Shown piece after piece: positions 32,708-45,316 of a DNA stretch of 64,000 bases. The stretch is from positions 5,409,001-5,473,000 of the forward strand of contig JACGWO010000006.1 in NCBI GenBank assembly GCA_034509735.1, written 5' to 3'. This DNA is from Sesamum alatum (taxonomy: Eukaryota; Streptophyta; Magnoliopsida; Lamiales; Pedaliaceae). Each line of letters begins with the position of its first letter. Positions within the stretch are counted from its first letter, which is position 1. A program made the translations under genes and the position numbers. A model generated the notes under the pieces. The model had not been told where the DNA came from, made no database searches, and was given only the letters and a program-made list of their open reading frames with translations.

Positions 32708-35700
32708 ATGGCGACTGCACGGGGAAGACTGCAGATCATCAACCCTAATTTTCTCTCTCTAGCTGTTGCGCTCTCTCTTCTCCTTGTGATCTCCTCCGCC
32801 AAAGTGTTCTTCGAGGAGCGCTTCGAGGGTACTGTTTTCTCTCTCTCTCTCTCTCTCTACTTAGCTTGTAGCTGCGGGGATTGTGTTTGTGCTGTTAGCA
32901 TTGTTTGCTTTCATTTGCGGTTTTCTATTTTCTGGCTTAGTATTGGATGATCGGTTTCTGGCTCCTGTGTTTTGTGTCGATCTGAACGTTATGATGGAAG
33001 GAGTGATCCTTCGATTTAATTCGCGTCGAATTGAGATTCATTAGGGCAGATCTGTGATGTTTTTTCATATTTTGTTGTTATGTTTTTGTGTTTTTGGGAT
33101 TGTTTATTAAATGTTTATGCTTTTATTATGAAAGTGCGGAATTACATGATACGAGGTGTGCGATGTTTTATTATGAAATGTGGGTTGACATTGGTGTTAT
33201 TTGTCATAATCTTTTCTACGGCATTTTTGTTTTCTGTTGGGCTATCGTGATTCTTTTTGTAACTATTGTTTGTTTGGACATGTTTTGAATGTGGAAACAG
33301 TGCAGTCATGTAGTTATAGCTAATGTTTTAGTCCTTTCTACTGTGCATTGAGTCACAGCTGATACTTTAACATGTCCTATGGTACATTGTGCCTTAATTA
33401 ATTTTGAAGGACATAAAATCATTGACGGCTTTTGATGGAAAAGTGTTATGTATGCTCTTGTGTAGTTGTAAATACATGTTTATGAACCAGATAATTATGT
33501 GTTCTCCATGATGTTGGTAACTTGGTGCTGTTACGCTAGTAGTAATCTTAATAGCATGTTTACAAAATTGGAAGGTGCCAAATGGGGTAAATAGCTGAAA
33601 CGAAGGATATGAAAGCTTGTCTTGATGTCATAATACTTTGTGAAGTTGGAGCTTTCCTGTTGCATTAGAAGGGTGGCATTTTCCTATTCAGAATAGAAGT
33701 GCTTCCTGTTATAGATAGGAATATGACTGTCCCGAGATAATCAAGACAGCTTAGTTATTTTGTTCTCTTTTATGCAATCGATGAAATTAATTGATTTTTC
33801 CTTTCATGGTTTTGTACTGATGATTTACTTGATGAATTCTGAAGATGGATGGGAGAGTCGGTGGGTAAAATCTGACTGGAAGAAAGATGAAAACATGGCC
33901 GGTGAGTGGAATTACACCTCTGGCAAATGGAATGGAGATCCTAATGACAAAGGTAATTACATCATTTTTCGACTGTGCAATTTGTATGTAGATTGAATCA
34001 TATTGCGTTAAAGTTGGCATAGTTATCTTACCATGTGTGGTTTGTACATAGACTGAACTGTACAGCATTAAAGTGGAATAATTTACCTATTACAGGTATC
34101 CAGACCAGTGAAGACTATAGGTTCTATGCAATCTCAGCTGAATTTCCTGAATTCAGCAACAAGGATAAGACCTTAGTTTTCCAGTTCTCTGTCAAGCATG
34201 AGCAGAAGCTTGACTGTGGCGGTGGATACATGAAATTACTCAGTGGTGAAGTTGACCAGAAAAAATTTGGTGGTGACACCCCATACAGGTTGTGCATACA
34301 GCCATCCTTGCCCAGAATGCCTTTCTCATATTTGGTCTGTTAACAAAATAAAATTGCTTATTTGCTATATTGTTCTTGAACGCAGTATCATGTTTGGACC
34401 CGACATCTGTGGCTACAGCACCAAAAAGGTCCATGCTATTCTCACCCACAATGGGACAAACCACTTGATTAAGAAGGACGTTCCATGTGAGACTGACCAA
34501 CTGAGTCATGTCTATACTTTCATCCTCCGCCCTGATGCTACTTACAGCATTCTCATTGACAATGTGGAAAAGCAGACTGGTAGCTTGTACTCTGACTGGG
34601 ATATTCTCCCTCCAAAGAAGATCAAGGACCCTGAGGCCAAAAAGGTTTGTTGCTCTAGTTATGCACTAGATCTTGTTTTGAATCACATATGTTCGAGCAC
34701 TTAAGATTTGCTCATTCTCCTTTCTGCATGTTGATGACAGCCTGAAGACTGGGATGATAAGGAATACATTCCTGATCCTGAGGACAAGAAGCCAGAGGTA
34801 AATAGGCTTTCAAGTTTAATGTTATTACTCTGTAATGGAACTCATTATATTGATTTGATTAAAAATTCAAAACTATGTATAACTACAGGGTTATGATGAC
34901 ATCCCCAAGGAGATTCCGGATGCCGATGCCAAAAAGGTAAATAAATCATATTACCAGCTGTTCCTGCATACAATGCTCTAAAAGGTAGAAACTAATGTTT
35001 TGTGTTAAAACTCTTTATGTAATGCAGCCTGAGGACTGGGATGATGAGGAGGATGGCGAGTGGACAGCTCCAACCGTTCCCAACCCTGAGTACAAGGGCC
35101 CATGGAAACCCAAGGTTTGTGAAATTTTCAAATGAGGTTTATTGGTATGATTAACTAAATGGATCCCTTATCACTAGCCTTTTCCATTGTCAGAAAATTA
35201 AGAACCCCAACTACAAGGGCAAGTGGAAGGCACCAATGATTGATAACCCAGGTAATTTTCCTCTCATAAGTATTAGAGGTGTATCTCACTTCTATCAGAA
35301 TTCAGAGAGTTTCATATATGGCTAATCTCAATATTGACATGATTGCAGACTTCAAGGATGATCCTGATCTCTATGTCTACTCTAATTTGAAGTATGTAGG
35401 CATTGAGTTGTGGCAGGTGAGTAATTTTTACATTTTCCTTCGTCTCAGTTTTTTCTTTAGATCTTAATGATTTATCACTTTCTGAACTAAGCAATCCTGC
35501 AAATTTGCAGGTGAAATCTGGTACCTTGTTTGACAATGTCTTGGTGGCTGATGACCCTGAGTATGCTAAGAAACTAGTGGAAGAAACATGGGCCAAGCAA
35601 AAGGATGTACGTTTTATTTGCTTTAGAAATTTGTATTCCTTTCCAGATATCCAGACGAGGCCTCACTTTCCCTTTGAAGGAGAGCTGATGTGTTAAACTT

Positions 35701-36231
35701 CCCCATTGACACATAATTGATATTGGAAATTTCAGGCTGAGAAGGCTGCTTTTGACGAGGCGGAGAAGAAGAGAGAAGAGGAGGTACTATTTCTTAACTT
35801 GGAATATCCCCTCAGTGATTAATGCATCATTCTGTTTATTTCAACACATTATGCAATCTGTCATACAACCTACTCTGCCTGACGGGTGTATTCCAACAAA
35901 ATTTGTCTTTTCAGGAATCAAAGGATGCTCCAGCTGATTCTGATGTAAGCCCTAAATTAATTTTCCCAACTATGCTATGTAGACTTGTTTTTATAAACAG
36001 TCTCCTGACCAATTTGTTCGACAGGCTGAGGATGGAGATGATGATTCGGATGATGTTGAAGGTGACGACGCTGATGATGATGCCAAATCAGAGTCTAAAG
36101 AAGACACTGAGGACAGCCATGAACATGTAAGATCACCAATCCCCTATTCCTTCCGATTCTATTCTCTATATTTGCTCTTCTCACCGATTTTGACTTGTTT
36201 TTGTTCCAACTTTTTGCAGGATGAATTGTAG
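32708..36231 (+). CDS. CRT: calreticulin (ER lectin chaperone, HDEL)
   Basis: Calcium-binding lectin chaperone of the ER lumen that helps fold monoglucosylated glycoproteins. I infer 14 exons: 32708-32828, 33845-33952, 34096-34288, 34386-34644, 34741-34797, 34889-34936, 35028-35114, 35194-35251, 35349-35416, 35511-35606, 35736-35783, 35915-35944, 36025-36126, 36220-36231. All introns are GT-AG and the phases close, giving 428 residues, normal for plant CRT1/CRT2. A signal peptide of about 31 residues ends ...LLVISSA before KVFFEERFE. The globular domain has the family signature [15 protein letters not shown] and Cys in DICGY and VPCETD. The P domain has PEDWDD repeats and G-x-W repeats (GEWTAP, GPWKPK, GKWKAP). 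The tail is acidic and ends HDEL, with His in exon 13 and DEL-stop in exon 14. NYT and NGT are candidate glycosylation sites. The start was chosen at MATARG because the signal peptide follows directly and an upstream in-frame ATG (32684) adds a non-conserved leader. The short exon 12 and the last exon are less certain only at their edges. Confidence 0.96.
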
Positions 36232-37407
36232 GGTGCTCGAGAATCGTAATCTCTCAATTGAGTAGGGCTGGACAGTTTAATTGTCCAAAAAATTCAATTT
36301 TTATTTGACTCTTTAGCCTTAGCTTTTCTTGTTAGGGGAAAAAGAAACCAGTTGGGAGCTGTGCTTTTGCATGTGCATGTGCATGAAAGTAAATTGCTTT
36401 GATTTCATGTGACCTTTGCTCTTAAAACTATAATAGAGAAACATATGTTTTGCTGGTTTTTGATTTATGGAATGTTTCTGAGGCTAATTATTTTTCCAGT
36501 TTCTACATTACTGCTTCAATCCATCCTATACTCTAGTGAAAAAGCTATGAAAGTGTATGTATTTGAAAGCTAACAAGAATTGTTGAATTTCATCAAACTA
36601 CATAATTTCATCCAATATCGGGTGTTTGTAATTTTTCGACAACGATGAGTATTTGTAATTATGCTAAATTTTAGGGATATTTTGTAATTTATGCAATTAT
36701 ATAATCCTGATTTATGTCGTAGTTGTTGTTGTTGCCCCTCCTTTGTCGCAATGAGAAATACTTGTAATTGAGATTTTGCAATTGCGTGTGCGTATACAAG
36801 AACCGAAATCCTGGATTTTGGTGTCAACGAAGACTTGTAAAGTAGGAACACATGTATAAATAGGTGGAAGTTGTTGGGACCTATGGCAGCACATATGCAA
36901 TTAATTGAGGCACATAAGCTGTTGTAATTAGTTGTGGTGAACTATGTCTGGATTCCATGCATAAAATATGACAGTTGGTGTGTAGGCGTAGCATTGATTT
37001 GGGGTTGCAGGAGGTTATGCCCTAAGAAGGTTAACGACTGGTTCAGAAAGGTTTCAATTTACGAATTTCTTCTAATAATCAATGCCCTAAATCCAATAAA
37101 AAAGTTGATTGATAGAACGATGTTTTTTCTCCCCCCTTCTTTTTCTTTTTTTCTTTCTTGAAGTATAATAATTGGGTGGGGGTTGGTGACGACATGAATT
37201 TCAATCCAAGACTCTTTTTTTTAAAGGGGTAAGTAATGTTAATTCTTTTTTTTAAAGGGGTAAGTAATATTAATTCAATTAATTGATCGAAGGCAATAAA
37301 ACGATGTTATTGACATGGTATTTGTAATTGAAAAAGTTGGTTAATTGATCGTTCTTGAAATTAATGTGATGATGCAAAATAATTAATTAACTAAATCAAT
37401 TCATTTT
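36232..37407. other. calreticulin 3' UTR and intergenic region
   Basis: The 3' UTR starts at 36232. 36600-36690 is a one-arm remnant of the 'gtatttgtaat' MITE family. 37211-37275 has two tandem copies of about 33 bp ('ttttttttaaaggggtaagtaat'-type). No further gene is recognised. Confidence 0.5.
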
Positions 37408-40198
37408 TGATGTGGTTGTGGTTTTGAGTCGAGGAGTGAATGGAAAAATTACCCACGACACACCAATACTTCTCAAGTTCGATTTTTCGTCTAGTGAGAG
37501 AGTTTTTTAGAGAGAGAAATGAATTGAGTTGTCTTGTCAACGAATAGTGAACTTTTTTAAAAAATGATATTGTTGGTATTTATAGTGGAACTAGAAAGCA
37601 TGACGTGCGATGCACGTGTATAAATATATTTTTAGAAGTAAATATATTATTTATGTTAAGTTCATGATATTATTTATTTTTTTTCATTGAAACATTAGTA
37701 TTATACAATTATATCTTCAAACATATTGATAATAATTATTTAAATGAATAAGGACTATTCTATTCTATTATTTGTAATTCACTTTCTAAATTTAATTGGT
37801 ACTATTGAATAAAAAGATATTCCCCAAAAATTGAAATTTTGTATTCGTATATTCACTAATGGTCATTTCATTATTATGTATCAAACCAATTAATATGAAA
37901 ATATAAAATAATGATATTCAAAAAATTAATATTAAAGTAAAAAGTAATTAGTCAAAGCTCCTTATCATGGATAGAATAAATTGATCAATTTTATTTGTAG
38001 GTTATGCCTAGTTTCTGTTATTTAATTTTGTTTATTTTTTATTACATTTTGTATTTGTGTGTTATATGTTTTCTTTATTACTATATTTGAATGTCATTTA
38101 TTTTTAATTTATTGACACTATTATAAACTAATTGTTTATTGAATATTGTTATAAAACTATAATCAAATTGGACCGTAGTACCATATTCGTATTGTAAGAT
38201 CCTAATGTATGTTAATCATATTTCAGTATTAATTTTTTTATATTGTCAAAGCATTATTTACATGCTTTATTAGCTTCTAAATTTTGAAATGTTATTGTGT
38301 TAATGTTTATTCACCATTTGACTTTTCTTATTTTCATAAGGCGAAATAGATTTTCAGTCCGTAACTTAGGTCCTTTCCATTTTAATTTGGTCTATTGATT
38401 TTGGGATTCTTACTTTCGGTCCCATAAATATTAAAAAGTAGCAAATTGGTTCCATAACACCTTTTCATCTGGATATTCAAAAGAAAATGCCATGTGGGCG
38501 ATAAGTGTATAATAATACAGGGGACCAAATGTTACAACTTCTATGCACCTTTTAAAGCATAAAAATAGTTATATATGTAAGTTAAAACCTACAATTATGT
38601 TAGTTAATTTACTACTCAATAAGATAAGATTTTAAATTAAATTATTTATTATATTACTATTTATATTCTTCTTTAATATCAATGTCTTCAGGGTGCAGGG
38701 GAGGGGGGCATAGTGTTTTTAGCCTATTAATATTTAAATAAAATAAATTAGTTAGCTCTTTTTTAAATTTTCAATAGCACTTCGAATTTAATCAGATTGA
38801 TAATTTTTATTTGTAATTAAAGTTTGATACTTATTCGTTATTCCATTTTAGAAGAAATTTTATTTTAATAAAATTGATCAATTTTTATTCGTAGGTCTTG
38901 TTGTGTCTCTTCGCTATTGTTTTGATTTTGCTATATTATGTATGTGTATGTAATATAATTTTTTTACTATATTTTGAATGTAGTTGATTTTTAATTTAAT
39001 GACACTAAATGATTACAAACTAATTATTTATTGACTATTATTATAAAAATATTATTTAATTGGACAATGTTATCAATATTTTGTATTGTAAGATCCTAAT
39101 ATTAATTATATTTCAGTATCAATTTTTAAATATTATTAAAGTATTATATATTTACATGCTTTATTACCTTCTAAAATTTGAAATATTATTGTATAAAATT
39201 TTATTTTTTGCCTTTATATTGCAATCTTTAATTCTATATGTTTTTAGTTTAACTTCTTAATCTTATTTTCATATGCACCGATTGGTATAATTTAGTTCTT
39301 ATTCAATAATATATTATGTTACAACTTAATTTTTTATGTCACATTTGTTGTTGTAATACTTTTATTCTATTAATTAATATAAAAAACAATAGATGTAAAA
39401 CTAAAGCATTCATGATTATCTAATACTAAAAAAAAATCAAGTACTAAGAGATTCACTAAATATCTGAATTTTCACAAGCAATTTTAATTTAATAATATCA
39501 TATCCATATATCAATTGTAATTTGTAATTAAAATTTGATATTTATTTGTTATTATATATATATAAGTTTAGATTTAGTATTTTATATATTATTCATGTGT
39601 AGTTTATTTTAAATTTTAATGTGTCGTGGTAAATTAAAACTTTCTTAATATAATTAAGATTTCTTTGGCATATTAAATTTTTTTAGTTGAATATGTTATT
39701 CATTCTCTAAGTAGTTTAGAGCAATTAAGACTCTTAAATATTTTTCTTATAGAATTTTATTTTTTCTATAACTAATTTTATAATATAATTTCTGTGAATG
39801 TTATTAAAATTTAATGTGTGACAAGTTTGTGTAATTAGGCTCATTCATGATTCACGATTAGTTACAGGTTATTAAAATTCTGTGTAATTGGATTCATTTA
39901 TGATTCACGATTTAGGTTCTTTATCCTAAATTTATATGGAGGAGGTTTAGAATATTTAGAATTCTAAGTTGTTAAAAATTCTAAAATCTGTAATATAATA
40001 ATTAATAATATTTAAATGAGGGTATATTTGTCTTTTCACAATGGGGAACAAACAACTTTAGTATTCACACATTTATATAGAATATAGATTGAGGGTTTTA
40101 GGGTATGGTAAGGTGTATATTTTTTGTGGTGTGTCTTATCTATAAAAATTTACTCTCATACCCCTAATAATAATCTGACATTACAAATATATCCATCA
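37408..40198 (-). repeat. 3' LTR of element 3, split by a Helitron
   Basis: The two parts, 37408-37590 and 40089-40198, align with the uninterrupted LTR at 44330-44588. Examples are 'aattacccacgacacaccaatact', shared near the start, and 'ctcatacccctaataataat', shared near the end. The left part has a small insertion ('ttttgagtcga') relative to the other LTR. Confidence 0.85.
37591..40088 (-). mobile_element. intact-ended non-autonomous Helitron, family B, 2498 bp
   Basis: On the minus strand it starts TCTATATTCTATATAAATG after an A. It ends with the hairpin ACGTGC-ATC-GCACGT (37603-37617 on the plus strand), 12 bases and CTAG, followed by T. Removing it restores 'gtggaa' + 'ttgagggtttt', which matches 'gtggaattgggggtttt' in the other LTR of the host element. 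There is no target duplication, as expected. No Rep/helicase is encoded. Two diverged direct copies of an internal module lie at about 37978-38350 and 38870-39230. A truncated relative lies at 1566-4524. Confidence 0.93.
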
Positions 40199-40489
40199 TA
40201 TAGCCTCCCCACTCTCGGATGGATGACTCAACTTTAGGAGGTGATGCGTTTTAGAGTACGAAGTGAAATGAATCGGCTTGAAGATGTTAACTTTTGTAGA
40301 AAAAAATTATATCTATCAAATGTTATTTTTCCATAAGCAATGTACTAATGTTAATGCCCCACTAATGATTATACAACTTGTTGTGTTTAACCAACAACTT
40401 CATGAGTATTGATATGGTCGATCAAAGAATTTCTCGGTCATAGGACGACAACACAAGGAACTTCTGAGCTTGGGTAAGAGCGGTTGCGC

Positions 40490-40980
40490 GGCCGCACGGC
40501 CATCAGCTGCCAGCTCGAGGCACTCGCTGGATGCGTCCTCACGCAGTTGAGGCAACGCCTCGACTTGTGTCCACTTTGTCCAGGCCGAGGCAGTGCCTCA
40601 GCTTGGAGACCGCGCTCGTGCTGGGGGGGTGCCCCCTCACCAGTGCGAGGTAACAACAGCCCAGGCCGAGGCAGTGCCTCGACTTGGAGAGATTGTCGCG
40701 CCTCAACACCTGCGCGAGGCGGCAGCCCACCTCGACCTGAAAAGGCTGCACAAGGAACAACCCAGGCCAAGGTAATGCCTCGACTTGGAGAGATTGTTGC
40801 GCCTCGTGCAGGTGGGGGGTCGCCCCGGGGGGGGGGGGGGGCTGCCCAGGTCAAGGCAGTGCCTCGGCCTGGAGATGCTGTCGCGCCCGCTGGGGGTGCC
40901 CCCCGCCAGCGTGAGGCTGTTGCGCCTTGCGTAGGCGGGGGGCTACGCCCCCTCGCCAGCGCGAGCAGCAACATGGAGTG
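40490..40980. repeat. GC-rich island with degenerate repeats and palindromes
   Basis: About four or five diverged copies of 'gccgaggcagtgcctcgacttggagagattgt'-type units lie inside the otherwise AT-rich element 3. The core GAGGCA-G-TGCCTC is a dyad. A run of about 18 G follows CGCC near 40827. Open frames on both strands here are long but repetitive and match no family I know. Confidence 0.7.
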
Positions 40981-41504
40981 AACCATGCTCGATTTTTCCA
41001 GCTCGAGGCTACTGCTTCGTGCTGGGTTCTTTTTTTTTATTATTATTATATATATAGGCATGTATATATGTATGTATAAATATGTATATATGTTGGGGTT
41101 GTCTTATTACATATATATGTGTGTGTATTTGCATATGTATTTTACTGTATATCTATTTGTACATAGGGGTATATATATTTATGTTAGATATATACGTTGT
41201 TTTTGTGCAATATACTTGCCGATTTATGTAGTCATATCCGACATCTAAATTGTCTTATTCAATTTTGCAAATGTAGATGTTGCATTTGTTCAATGGTTAA
41301 ACTGTGTCTATCAACTCATATCTAACGGATATTGTCTCAAGGGATATTTTTGCCAAAGTTCAGGAATTAGTTTTTACCAATTTCGAGGGGATGCAAAATT
41401 TTCGTGGGAAGTTGGAACATTCCGTTACATTGCCTTGAGGGATATTGATTCCTATCGCATGATGGCATCGCAACGATTATGTGGCTGTAAGGTGACGAGG
41501 AGGG

Positions 41505-41950
41505 TTCATCCTCGAGATGACACTCGTCCTAGAGGAGGAGGTGCTTGACCTCTGTTCTCCCCTTAAGATTCTCCTCTTTGAGATGACACTCCTTTAGGAT
41601 AATGGGGCGCTCGGCCTTCATTTTCGCCTGAGGGCTTTCCTTCTTGAGATGACACATCCTAGGAGGAGGAGATGCTCGACCTCCCTTTTCCCATGAGGCT
41701 TCTCCTTCTTGAGATGACACATTCCAGGAGGAGGAGGTCTCTTCCTCGAGATGACACTCCTCTAGGAGGAGGGGGTGCTCAACCTCCCCTTTCCCCTAAG
41801 GGCTCTCCTATGTGAGATGACACTCCTCTAGGTGGAGGAGGTCTCCTCCTCGAGACGATACTCCAAGAGGTGGAGGTGCTTGACCTCCGGTCTCCCTTTA
41901 GGGCTCTCCTCCTCAAGATGACACTTTTCTAGGAGGAGGAGGAGGATCTT
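41505..41950 (-). repeat. tandem array of element 3, about 8 units of 37-70 bp
   Basis: Units are delimited on the plus strand by GAGATGACAC (about 41515, 41579, 41649, 41711, 41750, 41814, 41851, 41915). Most contain a dyad CTCCT-CT-AGGAG or CCTAGG, then a purine run 'aggaggagg'. In the element's own direction the array follows gag and precedes the PPT, the same position as the arrays in the other two elements. Confidence 0.82.
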
Positions 41951-42749
41951 GCTCGTAATGAAGCCCCCCAGGACCTTGGAGGAGATAGGAGAGTATAGAA
42001 TTATCGCGGATAATTTGGCAATATTTATAGTCGGATGTTCTAGCATGTAATTCGGTAATATTTAGTACTTGGAATGATTTTCTTCTGATTCTTATTGTCG
42101 GATGTTGTCGTGTGTTATGTTGTTGTGTTCACATTATCTTTATTGAAGTTGCCTCAAGGGATGATTTTGCTCGAGTCCCGGTGTTGATCTTTTACCAACT
42201 TCAAGGGGGATAAAGTACTCATGGCAATATTTTTGGTGAGAATCTCAAGTTCCATCTATTGGGACATTGCCTCAAGAGATACTTGCTCATGTCCCGGAGT
42301 TGGTCTTTTACCAACTTCAAGGGATGGAAAAGTTTTTGGGGAAATATTTTTTACGAGGATCTCAATAAAGTTTCGTCTACGGGGTCCCGGGGCAACACCG
42401 ATCTTTGCCTCTAGGGTCCTCTTGAAACTTCAGGGATCTTTATTTTATTTTATTTTATTTTTGTTGAGACTACGATAGGAACTAACTTCATTACTTAGAG
42501 TTCGCATTACAAAGTCTTAGAGAAAATCAAAATGGGAGAAGGATTTTTTGAGCTCCTACTCGAGCTTTCTCTTATTACAAGTGAATGGCCAAAAGATAGT
42601 TTTTCCTGCTATGCGACCTTTAGGTTACTACTTCGTGGCGAGAGATTAGTCTTTTCCTGCTAATCCCCCTGAGATCATGAGATGACTTCTACGTGGGGTG
42701 TGCGGCCTTGCCTCCCATCGCTTCGAGCTCGACGCGTGGCTCGAGCTCA

Positions 42750-44181
42750 TTATGGAGTGCGCGGCCTAGATCTCTCCATGGGGTGCACGATCGCATCCTC
42801 CTGGTCAAATTGGCGTCCTCGTAGATATTGGTTGACATACTCCTTCAAGTGTCCCTGCTGGATCGATTTCTCTATCTCATTTTGGAGGTGATGACATTCC
42901 TCAGTCATATGGTCAATGTCACGATGGAAGCGGCAATATTTGTCGGACTTTAGCCTCTTAGGATTGTCCTTCATTTTTCTCGGCCATTGGTCAATCAACC
43001 CTTTTTGCTCTGCCACGACTAATATTTCTCCTCTGGGGGCGTTCAAAGAGGTGTAGTGCGTAAATCCGATTGGGGGCACATGCTTGTGTTCCTCCTTCTT
43101 CCGCGGCTCAGTTTCTTTCTCCCTACCCTTCCTCTTGACATTGATGGTAGGATCCGCAACTTGGGATTTCTTGATTCTGATGTACTTTTGCGATCATAAG
43201 AGTAATTCTTTCAAAGTGCCAGGGGGTTTTTCCAGCTATAGACTCTTTGAACCTTCCCGGAAGCAAATTTTGCTAGATAATGCTAGCCAACAATTCGTGA
43301 TTGACGTGGGGCACCTCATGCACGGCCTCCACAAATCTCTGAACGTAATCCCTCAACTACTCCATTTCCTTCTTGCGGATGGTCAAAAGATGTGCGGTTG
43401 TTTTTGGGACTTTCTTGATCATAGAGAAGTAATGTAAAAAACGTTGGGTCAGCTGCTCGAGGCTGAAGATAGTTCCAGTGGGCAGTTGATTGAACCAAGC
43501 CAGAACTCACTTGCATAGTGGGAAGACCTTGCAATAGGCGGCTTCACTTAAGTCATAACAATCAATTTTAGCATAAAATTTGTCTAAGTGCTCTTGCGGG
43601 TTTCCCATTCCATCATACTCCGGTAGGTTTGACACTTTAACGCTCGCTGGAAGTGCCTCGATTAGGATTGTCGTGCAAAAAGGGCTACGTCTTGGAGAAG
43701 CCATAGCCAAGTGGAGGTAAGGGTCCTCTACACCTCTAGAGAGTATGGGTGTTGTGGGTTGCCTTGGTTGCGGGTGGAGTTGATCTTGTTCCTGGGAAAC
43801 CTCCGGTCTAGACACTCTGCTATTCACCTCCTCCCGCCTCTGCTCGTCTTCCTTAGGAGCCGAGGACTCTTCTCGGCTTCGACGAGGAGAAGGAGAGGGC
43901 GGGTTTATGGGGTGATTAGTCGCAAATTGAGCTATCGCCTGAGTGGCTACTCGATTGGATGTGTCACAGATCCGTGCTAGTAAGGTCTCTTGAGTTAACT
44001 GGATTATAGGTACTTCAGGTGGAACTCTTGGAGGGGAGAGGGGGGGGGGGGGGAGGGGTGATTCCCTTCGGCAGGCGGGGCTTGTCCGCGGGTGAGGTCT
44101 CCCCCCGAGGAGGTGATTATTCACGAGGTGGTTCTTGGGCAGGGGGTGGCACGACAATCCCGTTTGGCGGGGTGAGGCCAC
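42750..44181 (-). pseudogene. gag of element 3 (frameshifted)
   Basis: On the minus strand, 44181-43507 carries a Pro-rich N-terminus and the start of the gag core (NPQEHLDKFYAKIDCYDLS, EAAYCKVF). The core continues in other frames through about 43100 (AWFNQLP, GRFKESIAGKPP). 43079-42750 holds the zinc-knuckle-like YCRFHRDIDHMTEECHHLQ motif. Several frameshifts and stops break it. Residues shared with element 2's gag (AYCK, FNQLP, GRFKESIAGKPP) show common descent. Confidence 0.82.
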
Positions 44182-44310
44182 CCCTGGAGGTGATTGTTCA
44201 TGGGGTGGGTGTTGCTATGCTCCATTTTCGTATGTTTCAAGGGCAATATCCACCCCCTGAACATCGTGATCTCGGGACCTGGTTTGCATTCTCAATGTCA
44301 GGGTAATATT

Positions 44311-44329
44311 TTTCCACAGACGGGGCCAA
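44311..44329 (-). other. primer binding site of element 3, tRNA-Arg type
   Basis: On the minus strand, TTGGCCCCGTCTGTGGAAA begins immediately after the ...CCACATCA end of the 5' LTR. Confidence 0.75.
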
Positions 44330-44588
44330 TGATGTGGTTGTGGAGTGAACAGAAAAATTACCCACGACACACCAATACTTCCCGAATCCAATTTTTCATC
44401 TAGTGAGAGAGTTTTTTAGAGAGAGAGATATGTTATTGAGTTGTCTTGTGAATGAATAGTGAACTTTCATTAAAAAATGATATTTTTGGTATTTATAGTG
44501 GAATTGGGGGTTTTAGGATATGGTAAGGTGTACATTTTATGTGGTGTGTCTTATGTATAAAAATTACTCTCATACCCCTAATAATAAT
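44330..44588 (-). repeat. 5' LTR of element 3 (outer end truncated)
   Basis: The uninterrupted LTR; on the plus strand it starts TGATGTGGTTGTGG. Homology with the other LTR ends at 'cccctaataataat'; the TGATGGATATATTTG start seen in the 3' LTR is absent here. Confidence 0.82.
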
Positions 44589-45316
44589 TCGATTTAATTG
44601 TTGCAATTTCGAGAATTGGTGAGTTTTTAACTGATTTTCCGAACGTCTTTTACATGAATTCTTAACATATACACTACTTTTTATGCTCGTTTCTGAATAT
44701 CTTTTTAGCTTTACTTGGGTAAATTACAATTTTTTGTCTCTATATGTACACAGTTATTTACAGTTTTTTTTATATCAATTTAGTCCAAATTTTGACGAGT
44801 ATGACCAAATTTATAAGAATTTATAAATATTAGAGACCAAAATATTAAGAACAAAACGAATAAGTACTATATATAGGGACAAAAATAGTAATTTACCCAT
44901 TCTTTTACACTAAAAGAAGAAAAAGATTAATTTTATCTGGTTCAATTAAAATATATAGAAAAATAGATTTAAAGTAGTAATTTTGTTCCGATTAATATTA
45001 TAAGACATAAGTACTAATATACATAAATGGATTCTCTATAAAAAAAAACATAAAAAAAAAACAAAAAAAAAAAAAAAACATTGAAAATAGCGCGAAGGAG
45101 CAATTAAATTCCAAAATAGTCTAACTAGTTAGTTCAGCAAAAATTGATTTAAACCAACACACACAACACACTCTCTCTCTCTCTCTTCTTTGTAAACTCC
45201 GCCACCCCTCCGGACCTCCCGAAGCTCCAACCACAATAACTCTATTTCTCGCCTAAACCCCCACTCTCACTCTTTCAAACTACACACACCGCACACAGTT
45301 GGTTTAGCTCTCGAAA
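44589..45316. other. LPD upstream region with a small MITE
   Basis: A foldback of 182 bp lies at 44717-44898 (GGGTAAATTACAAT on the left, GTAATTTACCC on the right), of the 'gggtaaattac' family. 45030-45080 is poly-A rich. A (CT)n tract at 45172-45187 sits in the probable 5' UTR of the LPD gene. No clear TATA box is seen. Confidence 0.6.

Larger units (their letters stand above)
37408..44588 (-). mobile_element. gag-only Tat-like LTR element (element 3), with a Helitron in its 3' LTR
   Basis: On the minus strand: 5' LTR (44588-44330), Arg-type PBS, frameshifted gag, tandem array, GC-rich island, PPT, and 3' LTR (40198-37408, split by the Helitron 37591-40088). No RT, RNase H or integrase is visible in about 4.1 kb of internal sequence. 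The gag core is closely related to that of element 2. The outer end of the 5' LTR lacks about 28 bp compared with the 3' LTR, so no target duplicate can be read. Confidence 0.82.

Noticed and set aside
40438..41061. Long open frames on both strands in the GC-rich island
   Set aside because: GC-rich repetitive DNA leaves frames open by chance. The translations are low-complexity Pro/Arg/Ala and match no family.
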